Assembly (NCBI GenBank): GCA_028285625.1
Contig: JANQOX010000001.1
Coordinates: 124,001-188,000, forward strand
Direction of reading: 5' to 3'
Length of the DNA stretch: 64,000 nucleotides
Origin: Myxococcota bacterium
GTDB taxonomy: Bacteria > Myxococcota_A > UBA9160 > UBA6930
In this document: positions 8,417 to 16,905 of the stretch, one piece after another
Numbering within the stretch: position 1 is the stretch's first letter
How the letters are laid out: every line of letters begins with the position of its first letter
The notes under the pieces: model-generated
The model's database searches: none
Told to the model about the DNA's origin: nothing
Seen by the model: the letters and a program-made list of their open reading frames with translations, nothing else
Position numbers and translations under genes: made by a program

Positions 8417-10144
8417 CTAGCCGCCCTGTCCCCCGCTGCCGGGCGGGCCCCACCGCCGCCGGAGTCCCCGAAGGCCCAGCAGGGCGATCGCTAGTTCGAA
8501 CCCCAGGCCGCACGCACCCTTCGGGTTCTCGCGCGCCTGCCAGGGCGCGCCGACGCACTGGGGGTCGGGCGCCGTGGGGCCTTCCCCAGCACCTTCGGGG
8601 TCTCCGTTCCAGTCGACCCGGCCGTCGCCATCGTTGTCGAGATCGTCGTCGCAGACGGGGTCCTCCCTTGGAGAGGACGGCGAGGCGCATCCCGGGTCGC
8701 CCTGGCCTTGGGTCGGGTCGGCCGCCGTGGCGGGGTCGAAGTCGCGGCGTCCATCCCCGTCGTTGTCGAGTTCGTCATCACACAGGAGGGTGCCGTCGGT
8801 GTTGCGCTCGGTGCCGTCGGCGGGCGACGTGCAGCCCGGATCGCCCGTGGCGCCGAGCTGCCAGTCGATGCGCCCGTCCCCGTCGTTGTCACGGCCGTCG
8901 TTGCACACCGAGAGCGCCGCGATGTCGTCGAGCACGACCGCGGTCTCCAGCGGATCACCCGTGGCGGCCGGAGCGGCGCTGCTCACCAGCCTGAGCTCGG
9001 AAACGGCTTCGAGGGTGGCGGCGACGTCGAAGCCGCCCACCGAGACGAGGTCGGAGGCCTCGAGCGGGAGCACCAGCGTCTGCCAGCCGGTCCCGGCGGT
9101 CACGGGGAGGGATGTCGCCGAAGCGAACGCGCCTCCGGGCCCGAGCACGACGAGCCGCAGGTCGAGATCGCCCGGCCCGAGGGCCTGGACGGTGAGTGCG
9201 AGCGCGCTCACGCCCGCACCGGGGTAGTCGCCGATCCATCCGCTCGCATTTCGCAGCTCGAACCCCGAGCCCGGCCCGGAACCGCCCAGGGCAGACGCCA
9301 CCAGGGCAGAGTCGCCCACGCCGGCCGGGCCTGCGTCGGCGAAGACGCTGGGCGGGGCCGGGTGCAGCGGTTCGCCCCCCCAGCCGGAGGGGGTGCCGTC
9401 CTGGAAGTCGTCGATGCGGCCGGCCGGCTCCGGGACGATCAGGGCGAACAGGTTCGTCGCGTGCGGCCCCGACGAGAGCAGGTGGCCCGGTGGCGCGCCG
9501 GGGACGGGCGTCAGTTCCTCGAGCGCACCGTCATCGAGTGCGAAGCGCCCCTTGGGTCGGAGCGATGCGCCATCGGTTTCGAGCGTGAGTGCGAAGCGGA
9601 TCGTCGTGAAGGGCAGGGCGGTGGCGTCGCCGGGCAGCACGGTCTCGGCGAGCGCAGTCGAATTCTCGTCGAGCATGCGCAGCCGCAACCGGGGCGTGGC
9701 GCCCACCCAGAACGGAAACGCGCCCAGCGAGACGAAGTCGGGCTGGGTGACGTCACCGATGCCGAGCCCGTAGCCCTCGCCCGGAATCCCCGCGGTCAGC
9801 CGGAACGTCGCCTCGGCCTGCATCTCGCCCGGCTCGGCCAGCTGCCACGCGACCTCCTGCTGCCCCAGCCCGGGCAGTGCCGTGCAGATCCCGAGCGGTG
9901 TGGTGCGACGAAGCAGCAACAGCCCGCCGAACTCGTCGTCCGGGAGCAGCCCGCCGCAGAAGGCGAGCAGCGCCGGGTCGAGAACGCCGTCGTCGAACGA
10001 GTCCGAGAAGGTCGTGCCCGACTGCCAACTCGCCGACCACTCCTCCACCACGAAGACCGATGCCCACGACGGGTTGGGCCCGACGAGCGCCAGCAGCAGC
10101 GAAGTCAGCAGCCATGCGAACGGGGTACGCCGGGACGCGAGCAT
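8417..10144 (-). CDS. Secreted surface protein with Asp-rich repeats and C-terminal sorting/anchor tail
   Basis: A 575-residue protein. ATG 10144 gives a clean signal peptide (basic MLASRR, hydrophobic core, cleavage near SWA-SV). The large middle resembles secreted concanavalin/jelly-roll type modules (DSFDDGVLDPALL near the start, FELRNASGW later), an assignment by appearance only. Residues about 420-530 hold three copies of C-x-D-x-x-D-N-D-G-D-G-R-x-D, likely calcium-binding loops. The end is KGACGLGFELAIALLGLRGLRRRWG: a Cys-Gly motif, a hydrophobic helix and an Arg cluster, the tripartite form of sortase/exosortase-type C-terminal signals such as MYXO-CTERM. It follows no promoter that could be recognised and ends 30 bases before the pyruvate kinase start codon. 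Confidence 0.8.
   Translation of the reverse strand: MLASRRTPFAWLLTSLLLALVGPNPSWASVFVVEEWSASWQSGTTFSDSFDDGVLDPALLAFCGGLLPDDEFGGLLLLRRTTPLGICTALPGLGQQEVAWQLAEPGEMQAEATFRLTAGIPGEGYGLGIGDVTQPDFVSLGAFPFWVGATPRLRLRMLDENSTALAETVLPGDATALPFTTIRFALTLETDGASLRPKGRFALDDGALEELTPVPGAPPGHLLSSGPHATNLFALIVPEPAGRIDDFQDGTPSGWGGEPLHPAPPSVFADAGPAGVGDSALVASALGGSGPGSGFELRNASGWIGDYPGAGVSALALTVQALGPGDLDLRLVVLGPGGAFASATSLPVTAGTGWQTLVLPLEASDLVSVGGFDVAATLEAVSELRLVSSAAPAATGDPLETAVVLDDIAALSVCNDGRDNDGDGRIDWQLGATGDPGCTSPADGTERNTDGTLLCDDELDNDGDGRRDFDPATAADPTQGQGDPGCASPSSPREDPVCDDDLDNDGDGRVDWNGDPEGAGEGPTAPDPQCVGAPWQARENPKGACGLGFELAIALLGLRGLRRRWGPPGSGGQGG
8610..8909 (-). repeat. Three Asp-rich coding repeats (CxDxxDNDGDGRxD)
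   Basis: Copies at 8909-8861, 8784-8738 and 8656-8610 encode VCNDGRDNDGDGRIDW, LCDDELDNDGDGRRDF and VCDDDLDNDGDGRVDW. Each is followed by a short spacer with a DPGC/DPQC cysteine. The spacing is about 75-80 then 80 bases. The DxDGDG core is the usual calcium-loop pattern, and the paired cysteines suggest a disulfide per repeat. Confidence 0.8.
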
Positions 10145-10265
10145 CGGGGAGTCTCCCCGGGGTCCGCGGCGAGGGCGGATCATCGCCCCGGGGCGGCCCC
10201 GCACCGAGGGTAGCCCGGTTCGGCCATGGCCCGCGGGGGGGCACCGGGTCGGGTATCCTGCCGCG

Positions 10266-10937
10266 ATGTTCAGCGACCTCAGTCGGTACGAGCGCGGTGT
10301 CTACTCCCAGGGCGGCGAGGACGGCGTCCTGCGGCACCTCTTCGACGAACTGGGGGAGGGCGGCCGCCACTTCGTCGAGTTCGGCGCCAAGGACGGCCGC
10401 GAGCACTCGAACACCGCCAACCTTCGGCTGCATCACGGCTGGAGCGGGCTTCTCCTGGACGCCGGAGCAGATCCGGACGACCCGCTCGTCCGGCCGGCCA
10501 TGGTGACGGCCGAGAACGTGAACGCACTGTTCGCCGACCACGGCGTCCCCGAGCGCATCGACCTGCTGTCGATCGACATCGACGGCAACGACTACTGGGT
10601 CTGGAAGGCGCTCACGGACTTCGTGGCCCGCGTCGTGGTCGTCGAATACAACCTCTTCTTTGGCCTCGAAGATCGTCGGACCATCACGTACGACGCCGAC
10701 CACGTCTGGCGCAAGGGCACCCACTACCACGGTGCGAGCCTCGCCGCGTTGCGCGATCTGGGTCATCAGAAGGGCTACGCCCTGGTCCACACCGACGGCT
10801 ACGTGCCCAACGCCTTCTTCGTCCATCGCTCCGAACTGCCCGCGGACTTCGAAGAGCGACCGATCGAGCAGCTCACGCCCTGGGTCGGGTTCGACGAGCC
10901 GCCGGACGCGACGGGCATGGCCTGGATGCGGGTCTGA
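10266..10937 (+). CDS. FkbM-like methyltransferase-fold protein (tentative)
   Basis: A 223-residue soluble protein. The N-terminal YSQGGEDGVLRHLFDEL, followed by HFVEFGAKDG, resembles the glycine-rich nucleotide-binding strand-loop of FkbM-type SAM methyltransferases. The segment LLSIDIDGNDYWVWKAL looks like motif II with its acidic residues. VVVVEYN follows as the next strand. No substrate can be inferred. ATG 10266 has no strong Shine-Dalgarno. It is two bases upstream of the small membrane protein and in the same run as the BVMO. Confidence 0.75.
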   Translation: MFSDLSRYERGVYSQGGEDGVLRHLFDELGEGGRHFVEFGAKDGREHSNTANLRLHHGWSGLLLDAGADPDDPLVRPAMVTAENVNALFADHGVPERIDLLSIDIDGNDYWVWKALTDFVARVVVVEYNLFFGLEDRRTITYDADHVWRKGTHYHGASLAALRDLGHQKGYALVHTDGYVPNAFFVHRSELPADFEERPIEQLTPWVGFDEPPDATGMAWMRV

Positions 10938-10939
10938 CG

Positions 10940-11179
10940 ATGACGGAGCCCCTCGAGACTTCGCAGGACGAGGCGACCGCGCCGAGCCTGGGCGACCGCG
11001 TCCGCAAGGAGCTGCGCGAGCGCCCGCTGGCGTGGGGTGTGATGGCGGGGTTCACGATCGCGGGCCCGGTCGTCACCCGCTTCATGTTCCCCGAAGCGCC
11101 GATCAGCATCGGCATCGCGGGGGGCCTGGCGTTCGGCATCTATGCGGCGCTCTGTGCCGTTCCCGGGCGCTTCCTTTGA
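10940..11179 (+). CDS. Small two-helix membrane protein
   Basis: A 79-residue protein starting two bases after the preceding stop. It has a charged N-terminal third (LGDRVRKELRERPLAWG) and two hydrophobic segments, about residues 33-50 and 55-75. No family recognised. The tight spacing with the genes on either side supports a real, co-transcribed gene. Confidence 0.65.
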   Translation: MTEPLETSQDEATAPSLGDRVRKELRERPLAWGVMAGFTIAGPVVTRFMFPEAPISIGIAGGLAFGIYAALCAVPGRFL

Positions 11180-11192
11180 TCGCGAGGCCGCG

Positions 11193-12794
11193 GTGGTGAG
11201 CGGGCCGCAGCCCGTGGCATTGGACGTCGCGATCGTCGGGGCGGGCTTCGCGGGTCTCTTCGGCCTGCACCGGATGCGGGGCCTCGGGCTCCGCACGAGG
11301 GTGTTCGAGCGGGGTGCCGGGGTGGGCGGCACCTGGTACTGGAACCGCTATCCCGGCGCGCGATGCGACATCGAGAGTCTCGAGTACTCGTACCAGTTCT
11401 CCGAGGAACTCCAGCAGGAGTGGCACTGGACCGAACGCTTCGCGACCCAGCCCGAAATCCTGCGCTACGCCGAGCACGTGGCCGAGCGTTTCGATCTGAT
11501 GCGCGACATCCAGCTCGAGACGTCCATCGACCGTGCGGCCTTCGACGACGCGACGGCTTCGTGGTCGGTGACGACCGACCGCGGCGAGTCCTTCTCGGCC
11601 CGCTACCTGATCCTCGCCACCGGCTGCCTGTCTTCGACCAACCTGCCTGACTTCGAGGGGCTCGCCGACTTCGCGGGCGAGACCTACCACACCGGTCGCT
11701 GGCCTCACGATCCCGTCGACTTCCGGGGAAAGCGCGTGGGCGTCGTCGGAACGGGCTCGTCCGCGATCCAGTCGATTCCCCTGATCGCCCAGGACGCGGC
11801 CAGTCTCCACGTGTTCCAGCGGACCGCCAACTACTCGATCCCCGCCCACAACGCGCCGCTCGACCCCGAGCACGAGGCGCGCGTCAAGGCGGACTACCGC
11901 GGGTTCCGCGCCCACAACGCCCAGTTGCCGTTCGGGGCCGGCTTCGCGCCCAACGAGCAGGGTGCGTTGGAGGTCTCGCAGGCGGAGCGGGACGCCGAGT
12001 ACGAGTCGCGCTGGCAGACCGGGGGGCTCGGCTTCCTCTCCGCATACGCCGACCTGCTCTTCGACGCCGAGGCGAATCGAACCGCAGGCGAGTTCCTGCG
12101 GCGCAAGATCCACGAAATCGTGCGCGATCCCGAGGTGGCCGCGCTGCTCTCGCCCGACCAGGTCGTCGGCTGCAAGCGCTTGTGCGTGGACACCGGCTAC
12201 TTCGACACCTTCAACCGCGAGAACGTGACGCTCGTGGACGTGCGAAGCGCCCCGATCCGGCGGATCACCAAGACCGGCCTCGAGACCGCCGATGCGCACT
12301 ACGACCTCGACATGCTGGTGCTCGCCACCGGGTTCGATGCGATGACCGGCTCGGCGCTGCGCATCGACATTCGCGGCCCGTCGGGTCAGACCCTGGGCGA
12401 GAAGTGGGCCGAAGGGCCGCGCACCTACCTGGGCTTGGCGACCTCGGGCTTTCCCAACTTCTTCACGGTGACGGGGCCGGGCAGTCCTTCGGTGCTCTCC
12501 AACATGATCCCGTCCATCGAACAGCACGTGAACTGGATCGCCGATTGCATCGGCCATCTCGAGCAGCGGGGTCTCAAACGGATCGAGGCCACACGCGAGG
12601 CCGAGGAGTCCTGGGTCGCCCACGTGAACGAGGTCGCGGACGAGACCCTCTACCCGAGTTGCAACTCGTGGTATCTGGGCGCCAACGTCCCCGGCAAGCC
12701 GCGGGTGTTCATGCCCTACCTCGGGTTCCCGCCCTACGTCGAGAAGTGCGACGAGGTCGCCTCCAACGGCTACGAGGGCTTCCTCCTCTCCTGA
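11193..12794 (+). CDS. Flavin-containing (Baeyer-Villiger) monooxygenase
   Basis: A 533-residue class B flavoprotein. The FAD Rossmann motif is GAGFAGL near residue 14, the NADPH motif is GTGSSAIQS, and the BVMO fingerprint FxGxxxHxxxWP is present as FAGETYHTGRWP from about residue 160. It would insert oxygen next to a ketone to give an ester or lactone using NADPH and O2, as in ketone, alkane or steroid breakdown. GTG 11193 (or the adjacent GTG 11196) follows GAGG; an ATG at 11142 would overlap the upstream gene by 38 bases and is less likely. It is probably cytosolic. Confidence 0.92.
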   Translation: MVSGPQPVALDVAIVGAGFAGLFGLHRMRGLGLRTRVFERGAGVGGTWYWNRYPGARCDIESLEYSYQFSEELQQEWHWTERFATQPEILRYAEHVAERFDLMRDIQLETSIDRAAFDDATASWSVTTDRGESFSARYLILATGCLSSTNLPDFEGLADFAGETYHTGRWPHDPVDFRGKRVGVVGTGSSAIQSIPLIAQDAASLHVFQRTANYSIPAHNAPLDPEHEARVKADYRGFRAHNAQLPFGAGFAPNEQGALEVSQAERDAEYESRWQTGGLGFLSAYADLLFDAEANRTAGEFLRRKIHEIVRDPEVAALLSPDQVVGCKRLCVDTGYFDTFNRENVTLVDVRSAPIRRITKTGLETADAHYDLDMLVLATGFDAMTGSALRIDIRGPSGQTLGEKWAEGPRTYLGLATSGFPNFFTVTGPGSPSVLSNMIPSIEQHVNWIADCIGHLEQRGLKRIEATREAEESWVAHVNEVADETLYPSCNSWYLGANVPGKPRVFMPYLGFPPYVEKCDEVASNGYEGFLLS

Positions 12795-12814
12795 TCGGCT
12801 AGAGTCCCCCGGCT

Positions 12815-15349
12815 ATGGCCGCCGCCGCTCCGGGCAGTCCCCTGCGACCGTGGACCCTGTACGCGCTGGCGTTCTGCTCCGGCATGGCGGCGCTCGCCTA
12901 TCAGGTGGTGTGGGCGAAGATGCTCTCGCTCACCTTCGGCAGTTCCACGTTGGCGGCCAGCGCGGTGGTCGGCGGCTTCATGGGCGGCATGGGCATCGGC
13001 GCGTGGGCCTATCACCGGGTGTACGACCGGGCGCACCGGGCGCTTCGCCTCTACGGCCTGCTCGAAGTCGGCATCGGGCTCTCGGCGGGTCTGCTCACCC
13101 TCGGCCTCGGCGTCCTGCCTGCCCTCTTCGTGTCGGTTGCCGGCTGGCTGCCCACCGGGCCGCTGCTCGACGTCTTTCGTATCGCCAGCGTGTTCGTGCT
13201 GCTCCTCGTACCGGCCGCCCTCATGGGGGCGACCTATCCCGCGCTCTGCACCGCCGTGATCGACTCGCAGGAGGCCGTGGACCGGCACCTCGGCGCCATC
13301 TACGGGCTCAACACCCTGGGCGCAGCGGCCGGGGCGCTCTTGTGCGGGCTGGTGCTCGTCGAGTGGTTGGGCCTTCGCGGTGCGGCGGGCGCGGGAATCG
13401 CGGTGAACCTGGCCGTGGGCGCGACCGCGCTGGCCCTGGCGCGCCGTGCGCCCGAGGGCGCGGCGGCGCGGCCCGCATGGTCCAACGAGGAGGTGGTGGA
13501 GACGCCTCTCTCGCCGCGGCTCACCGCGCTGGTCCTGGTGGGCTCCGGTTTCGCGACGCTCTGCTACGAGATCATCTGGTTCCGGGCGCTCCGGTACCTG
13601 TTCGGCAACAGCACCTACGCGCTCTCGGTGATGCTGATGGTCTTCCTGGTCGGGCTCGGGGCGGGCGCGCTGCTGCTGCGGCCCGTCTTGCGGCGCTTCC
13701 GGCCCGAACGGGCCCTGGCCTATTCGCAGCTCGCGGTGGCGCTGCTCGCGCTTGCGGCGATGGCACTCGAGAACCTGGTGCTGGGCCAGGACTGGCTCCG
13801 CAGCCAGGTCACGATCTTCTCGGCGGAAACCTGGTACCGGCCCTGGTGGGTTCGGCTGGCCATCGAGAGCGCCGTCGCGGCGGCGATCCTGCTGCCGGCG
13901 GTGATCGTGATGGGCCTCGCCTTTCCGCTGGCCAGCCGCCTCTACCTGGGCAGCCTGAAGCAACTCGGCGCCCGGATCGGCGGCGCCTACCTGCTCGCCA
14001 ACGTAGGCAGCATCGCGGGGGCCATCGTTGCTGCGCTGGTGCTGCTTCCGGCCCTCGGCACCATCGGGGGCACGCAGGCCGTCGCGGCGCTCAACCTGCT
14101 GCTGGGCGTCGTGCTGCTCACCCAGGTCGACACGGATCGCTGGCGCGTGGTCATGGTCGGCGCCTTCTCGGTCTGTGCGGTCGTGGCCCTGCAGCGCGCG
14201 CTTCCCGAGCGGCTGCCTTTCGTGGGCTGGGGCATGGAGGTGACCGAAGGACGCCTGCTGTTCGAAGAAGAGGGCGACCTCGCGACGGTGCAGGTTCGCG
14301 AGCACCCGCAGCAGCCCGGCATGCGCGCCATGACGATCGATGGCGCCACGATCGGTGTGAACGGCCCCTGGCAGTACGGCACGTTCCTGAAGCAGATCCT
14401 GCTCGCACACCTGCCCATGGCCCTCGACGCGCGCGTGGCCCGGACGCTGAACGTCGGGCTCGGTTCCGGCTCGACCCAGGCGTCTCTGGCGGCGTATCCC
14501 CACGTGGAGGGGATCGAGGTGGTGGAGATCAGCGGGGCGGTGGTTCGCGGTGCCGCCCTGTTTCCGTATGCCAGCGTGCTCGAGGACCCGCGCGTCGACG
14601 TCGTCGTGGAGGACGTCCTGCACCACCTGCTGCGAGGGGATGCGCCCTACGACCTGATCGTCTCGGATGGCAAGCAGAACCGCAGCTTCGAGGGCAACGC
14701 CAAGATCCTGTCGCGCGAGTTCTACGAGCACGCGCTCGCGCGGCTGGGCGAGCGCGGAATGCTGGTGCAATGGATCCCGCTCTCCACCACCGAAGAGGAC
14801 TACCGGATCATCCTGCGCACCTTCACCGAGGTGTTTCCCGAGGTCGAGGTGTTCTACTTCCTCGAGACGGCGAGCCTGCTGGTGGGATCGCGCGCGCCGC
14901 TTCTCGACCGCGAGGGGCTCCGCGATGCCGACCTGCCCGCGCAGGTGCGCGCCGAACTGCAGGTTGCGGGCGTCGACAACCTGGCGCAGCTGCGCGGGGG
15001 CTGGGTCGCCAGTCGCGACCAGATCCAAGCGGCCGTGGGCGAGGGCCCGGTCAACCATTGGAACCGGCTGGCGCTCGAGTTCAACGCCTATCGGGCCAAG
15101 CCTCCGGACTGGGTCGGCGCGGTGGGCGACAACCTGGCGCTGCTCGAGAGCGCCAGCGAGCAGCCGCGTGCCGGTGGCGTCCCGGCGGATTCACCGCAGG
15201 CGGCTTCAGGGCGGCTGGTGCGTCGCGCGTATCTCGCGATGACCACGGGCGACCGCGCGCGCGCCCAGGAGCTGACCGTGGAGGCCCTCGAAATCGACCC
15301 CGCGAACGGCGCCGCAGCGCGGCTGCTCGAAGCCCTGGGGGCGGGGTAG
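12815..15349 (+). CDS. Membrane-fused spermidine synthase-like protein with C-terminal TPR-like end
   Basis: An 844-residue fusion. Residues about 1-460 form some 12 or 13 hydrophobic helices in two halves, each opening with the same theme (CSGMAALAYQVVWAKML and GSGFATLCYEIIWFRAL), which suggests internal duplication. Residues about 490-720 are a spermine/spermidine synthase-type Rossmann domain (LNVGLGSGSTQASLAAYP, then EGIEVVEISGAVVRGA and YDLIVSDGK). The last 50 residues look like a TPR unit. Such fusions are common in Myxococcota and Planctomycetes but their reaction is unknown; the polyamine name comes from the fold only. It converges with the GST gene, leaving a six-base gap. Confidence 0.85.
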   Translation: MAAAAPGSPLRPWTLYALAFCSGMAALAYQVVWAKMLSLTFGSSTLAASAVVGGFMGGMGIGAWAYHRVYDRAHRALRLYGLLEVGIGLSAGLLTLGLGVLPALFVSVAGWLPTGPLLDVFRIASVFVLLLVPAALMGATYPALCTAVIDSQEAVDRHLGAIYGLNTLGAAAGALLCGLVLVEWLGLRGAAGAGIAVNLAVGATALALARRAPEGAAARPAWSNEEVVETPLSPRLTALVLVGSGFATLCYEIIWFRALRYLFGNSTYALSVMLMVFLVGLGAGALLLRPVLRRFRPERALAYSQLAVALLALAAMALENLVLGQDWLRSQVTIFSAETWYRPWWVRLAIESAVAAAILLPAVIVMGLAFPLASRLYLGSLKQLGARIGGAYLLANVGSIAGAIVAALVLLPALGTIGGTQAVAALNLLLGVVLLTQVDTDRWRVVMVGAFSVCAVVALQRALPERLPFVGWGMEVTEGRLLFEEEGDLATVQVREHPQQPGMRAMTIDGATIGVNGPWQYGTFLKQILLAHLPMALDARVARTLNVGLGSGSTQASLAAYPHVEGIEVVEISGAVVRGAALFPYASVLEDPRVDVVVEDVLHHLLRGDAPYDLIVSDGKQNRSFEGNAKILSREFYEHALARLGERGMLVQWIPLSTTEEDYRIILRTFTEVFPEVEVFYFLETASLLVGSRAPLLDREGLRDADLPAQVRAELQVAGVDNLAQLRGGWVASRDQIQAAVGEGPVNHWNRLALEFNAYRAKPPDWVGAVGDNLALLESASEQPRAGGVPADSPQAASGRLVRRAYLAMTTGDRARAQELTVEALEIDPANGAAARLLEALGAG

Positions 15350-15355
15350 TCGCGC

Positions 15356-15958
15356 CTAACCCCGGGTGATCGGGATGTGGCCAGGCTGGGTTGCCACGCG
15401 GTCGAGCCAGGCGCGCAGGGCAGGGTACGGGCGCAGGTCGAACCCACCTTCGTCGGCGACGTGGGTGTAGGCGTAGAGCGCGATGTCGGCGATCGAGTAG
15501 GCGCCGCCCACGAGGAAGTCGTGGTCGCCCAGGTGCCGTTCCATCACCGCCAGCGCCTCATGGCCCCGGCGCCGCCGTTCCTCGACCTCGCCGCCTTTCT
15601 CGTCGAGCAGGCCCTGGTGGGCCCAGAAGCGCACGACTGCCACGTAGGGCTCGTGGCTGTACTGCTCGAAGAACATCCACTGAAGCACCTGGGCGCGCAG
15701 CAGGCGGTCGTCGGGCAGCAGTGGCGTGCCCTCGGCCAGGTACCACTGGATTGCGTTCGACTCGGCCAGGTGGCTTCCGTCCTCGAGCTCGAGGGTCGGG
15801 ATGCGGCCGTTGGGGTTTCTCGCGAGAAAGTCGTCGGTGCGGCTCTCTCCCCGGGTGATGTCGAGCTCGACGCGTTCGAAAGGGATGCCGAGCTGCGCGA
15901 GCAGCAGGCGCACCTTGTAGCCGTTGCCCGACTCGAGATAGTCGTAGAGGCGCAGCAA
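15356..15958 (-). CDS. Glutathione S-transferase
   Basis: A 200-residue two-domain GST. The N-terminal thioredoxin-like half carries YDYLESGNGYKVRLLLAQLGIPFE, then NPNGRIPTLELEDG with the cis-Pro, and ESNAIQWYLAEG with the Glu-Ser that binds the glutathione gamma-glutamyl group. The C-terminal helical half ends with FLVGGAYSIADIALYAYTH, containing the N-capping box Asp. The start is TTG (15958) with GAGG upstream. It follows the MOSC gene by 11 bases on the same strand, so the pair is probably an operon. Conjugation or glutathione-dependent isomerase activity is likely; the substrate is unknown. Confidence 0.9.
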   Translation of the reverse strand: MLRLYDYLESGNGYKVRLLLAQLGIPFERVELDITRGESRTDDFLARNPNGRIPTLELEDGSHLAESNAIQWYLAEGTPLLPDDRLLRAQVLQWMFFEQYSHEPYVAVVRFWAHQGLLDEKGGEVEERRRRGHEALAVMERHLGDHDFLVGGAYSIADIALYAYTHVADEGGFDLRPYPALRAWLDRVATQPGHIPITRG

Positions 15959-15969
15959 GGCGGTGCGCC

Positions 15970-16830
15970 TCAGTCGAGCAACACGACGGCATCATCGTGT
16001 CGAATGCGGCCCGGTCGTTCGACCTCGGCATACAGGCCCAGGTTGCCGCCGTTCTCGCGCACCAGCGCGCGCATCACGGCCGGGTCCTTGGGCAGGTCGG
16101 CCTGCGGGTGGGTCGTCATCACGCAGCGCGGGCAGGCGATGGTGGCGCGCAGGATGGCTTCACCGATCTCGAGTCGGCGTCCTTCCCATGCCTGCTCGGG
16201 AAAACCTGGTTCTGCGTCGGTGAGCAGCAGGTTCGGTCGGAAGCGTCGTACGTCGAACTGCGAGCCCGGCGCGCGATCGGCCATGGCGGCGAGGGACGAC
16301 TCCGACAGGAGGAGCAGCGGGTAGGCATCGAAGTAGGTGCCTGGGGGAGACTCGTACTGGAGCAGCTCGGGCGGAAAGAGCGACAGGTCGGGCAACGGCT
16401 CGCCCGGCTCTCGGCCGAAGATCGCGCGCAGCTCCTGCTCCATGTCGTCGTGGCTCGGAGCGCCACGCCGGTAGTGGTCGATGGCGTCTGCGGGCAGCAG
16501 CGGCCAGAGCGTGACGTCGGTGCCCACCGCGGCCGACAGGCGTGCCGAGACGTCCTCGTCGCCGGTCGACGCCGTCGTGCCATCCTCGAACCCGATCACC
16601 GCAGGGCTCGAGCCGCGCTCCGCGGGCTCTTCGGCGTAGTGCGACGAGAGCGCCATCAGGCCCGGGATCTTCTTGGCTCCTCGGATCCCGCCCCGGGTCT
16701 CGTCGCGGACCGCCCAGGCGCGGTCGCCCGGTAGGCCGGCAGCTCCGAGGGCCACCTCTTCGAGTGACTCGCCTGCGAGGCTCTTGACCGGGTAGCGGAA
16801 GATCCGTCCGATGCGGGCGACCTGGGACAT
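15970..16830 (-). CDS. MOSC-domain molybdenum-cofactor sulfurase-like protein
   Basis: A 286-residue protein with the MOSC N-terminal beta-barrel (IFRYPVKSLAGESLEEVALGAAGLPGDRAWAVRD) and a MOSC core (FRPNLLLTD, then ACPRCVMTT with the conserved Cys, then MRALVRENGGNLGLYAEVERPGRI). This arrangement is shared with YcbX and the mammalian mARC proteins, which handle molybdenum cofactor or reduce N-hydroxylated compounds. The start ATG 16830 is preceded by GGAG. It is upstream of, and 11 bases from, the GST gene. Confidence 0.88.
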   Translation of the reverse strand: MSQVARIGRIFRYPVKSLAGESLEEVALGAAGLPGDRAWAVRDETRGGIRGAKKIPGLMALSSHYAEEPAERGSSPAVIGFEDGTTASTGDEDVSARLSAAVGTDVTLWPLLPADAIDHYRRGAPSHDDMEQELRAIFGREPGEPLPDLSLFPPELLQYESPPGTYFDAYPLLLLSESSLAAMADRAPGSQFDVRRFRPNLLLTDAEPGFPEQAWEGRRLEIGEAILRATIACPRCVMTTHPQADLPKDPAVMRALVRENGGNLGLYAEVERPGRIRHDDAVVLLD

Positions 16831-16905
16831 ACGGGCTCCGATGCGGGTTGGACCGGCTGATGTAGCAGATCGGCTCGCTCGCGACGGCGGCCGCAGCCTG
16901 GCCGG

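Noticed and set aside
12815..15349. Functional spermidine synthase (speE)
   Set aside because: Only the Rossmann fold is shared; the protein is mostly membrane helices and no speD is nearby. Kept as a fold-level call.
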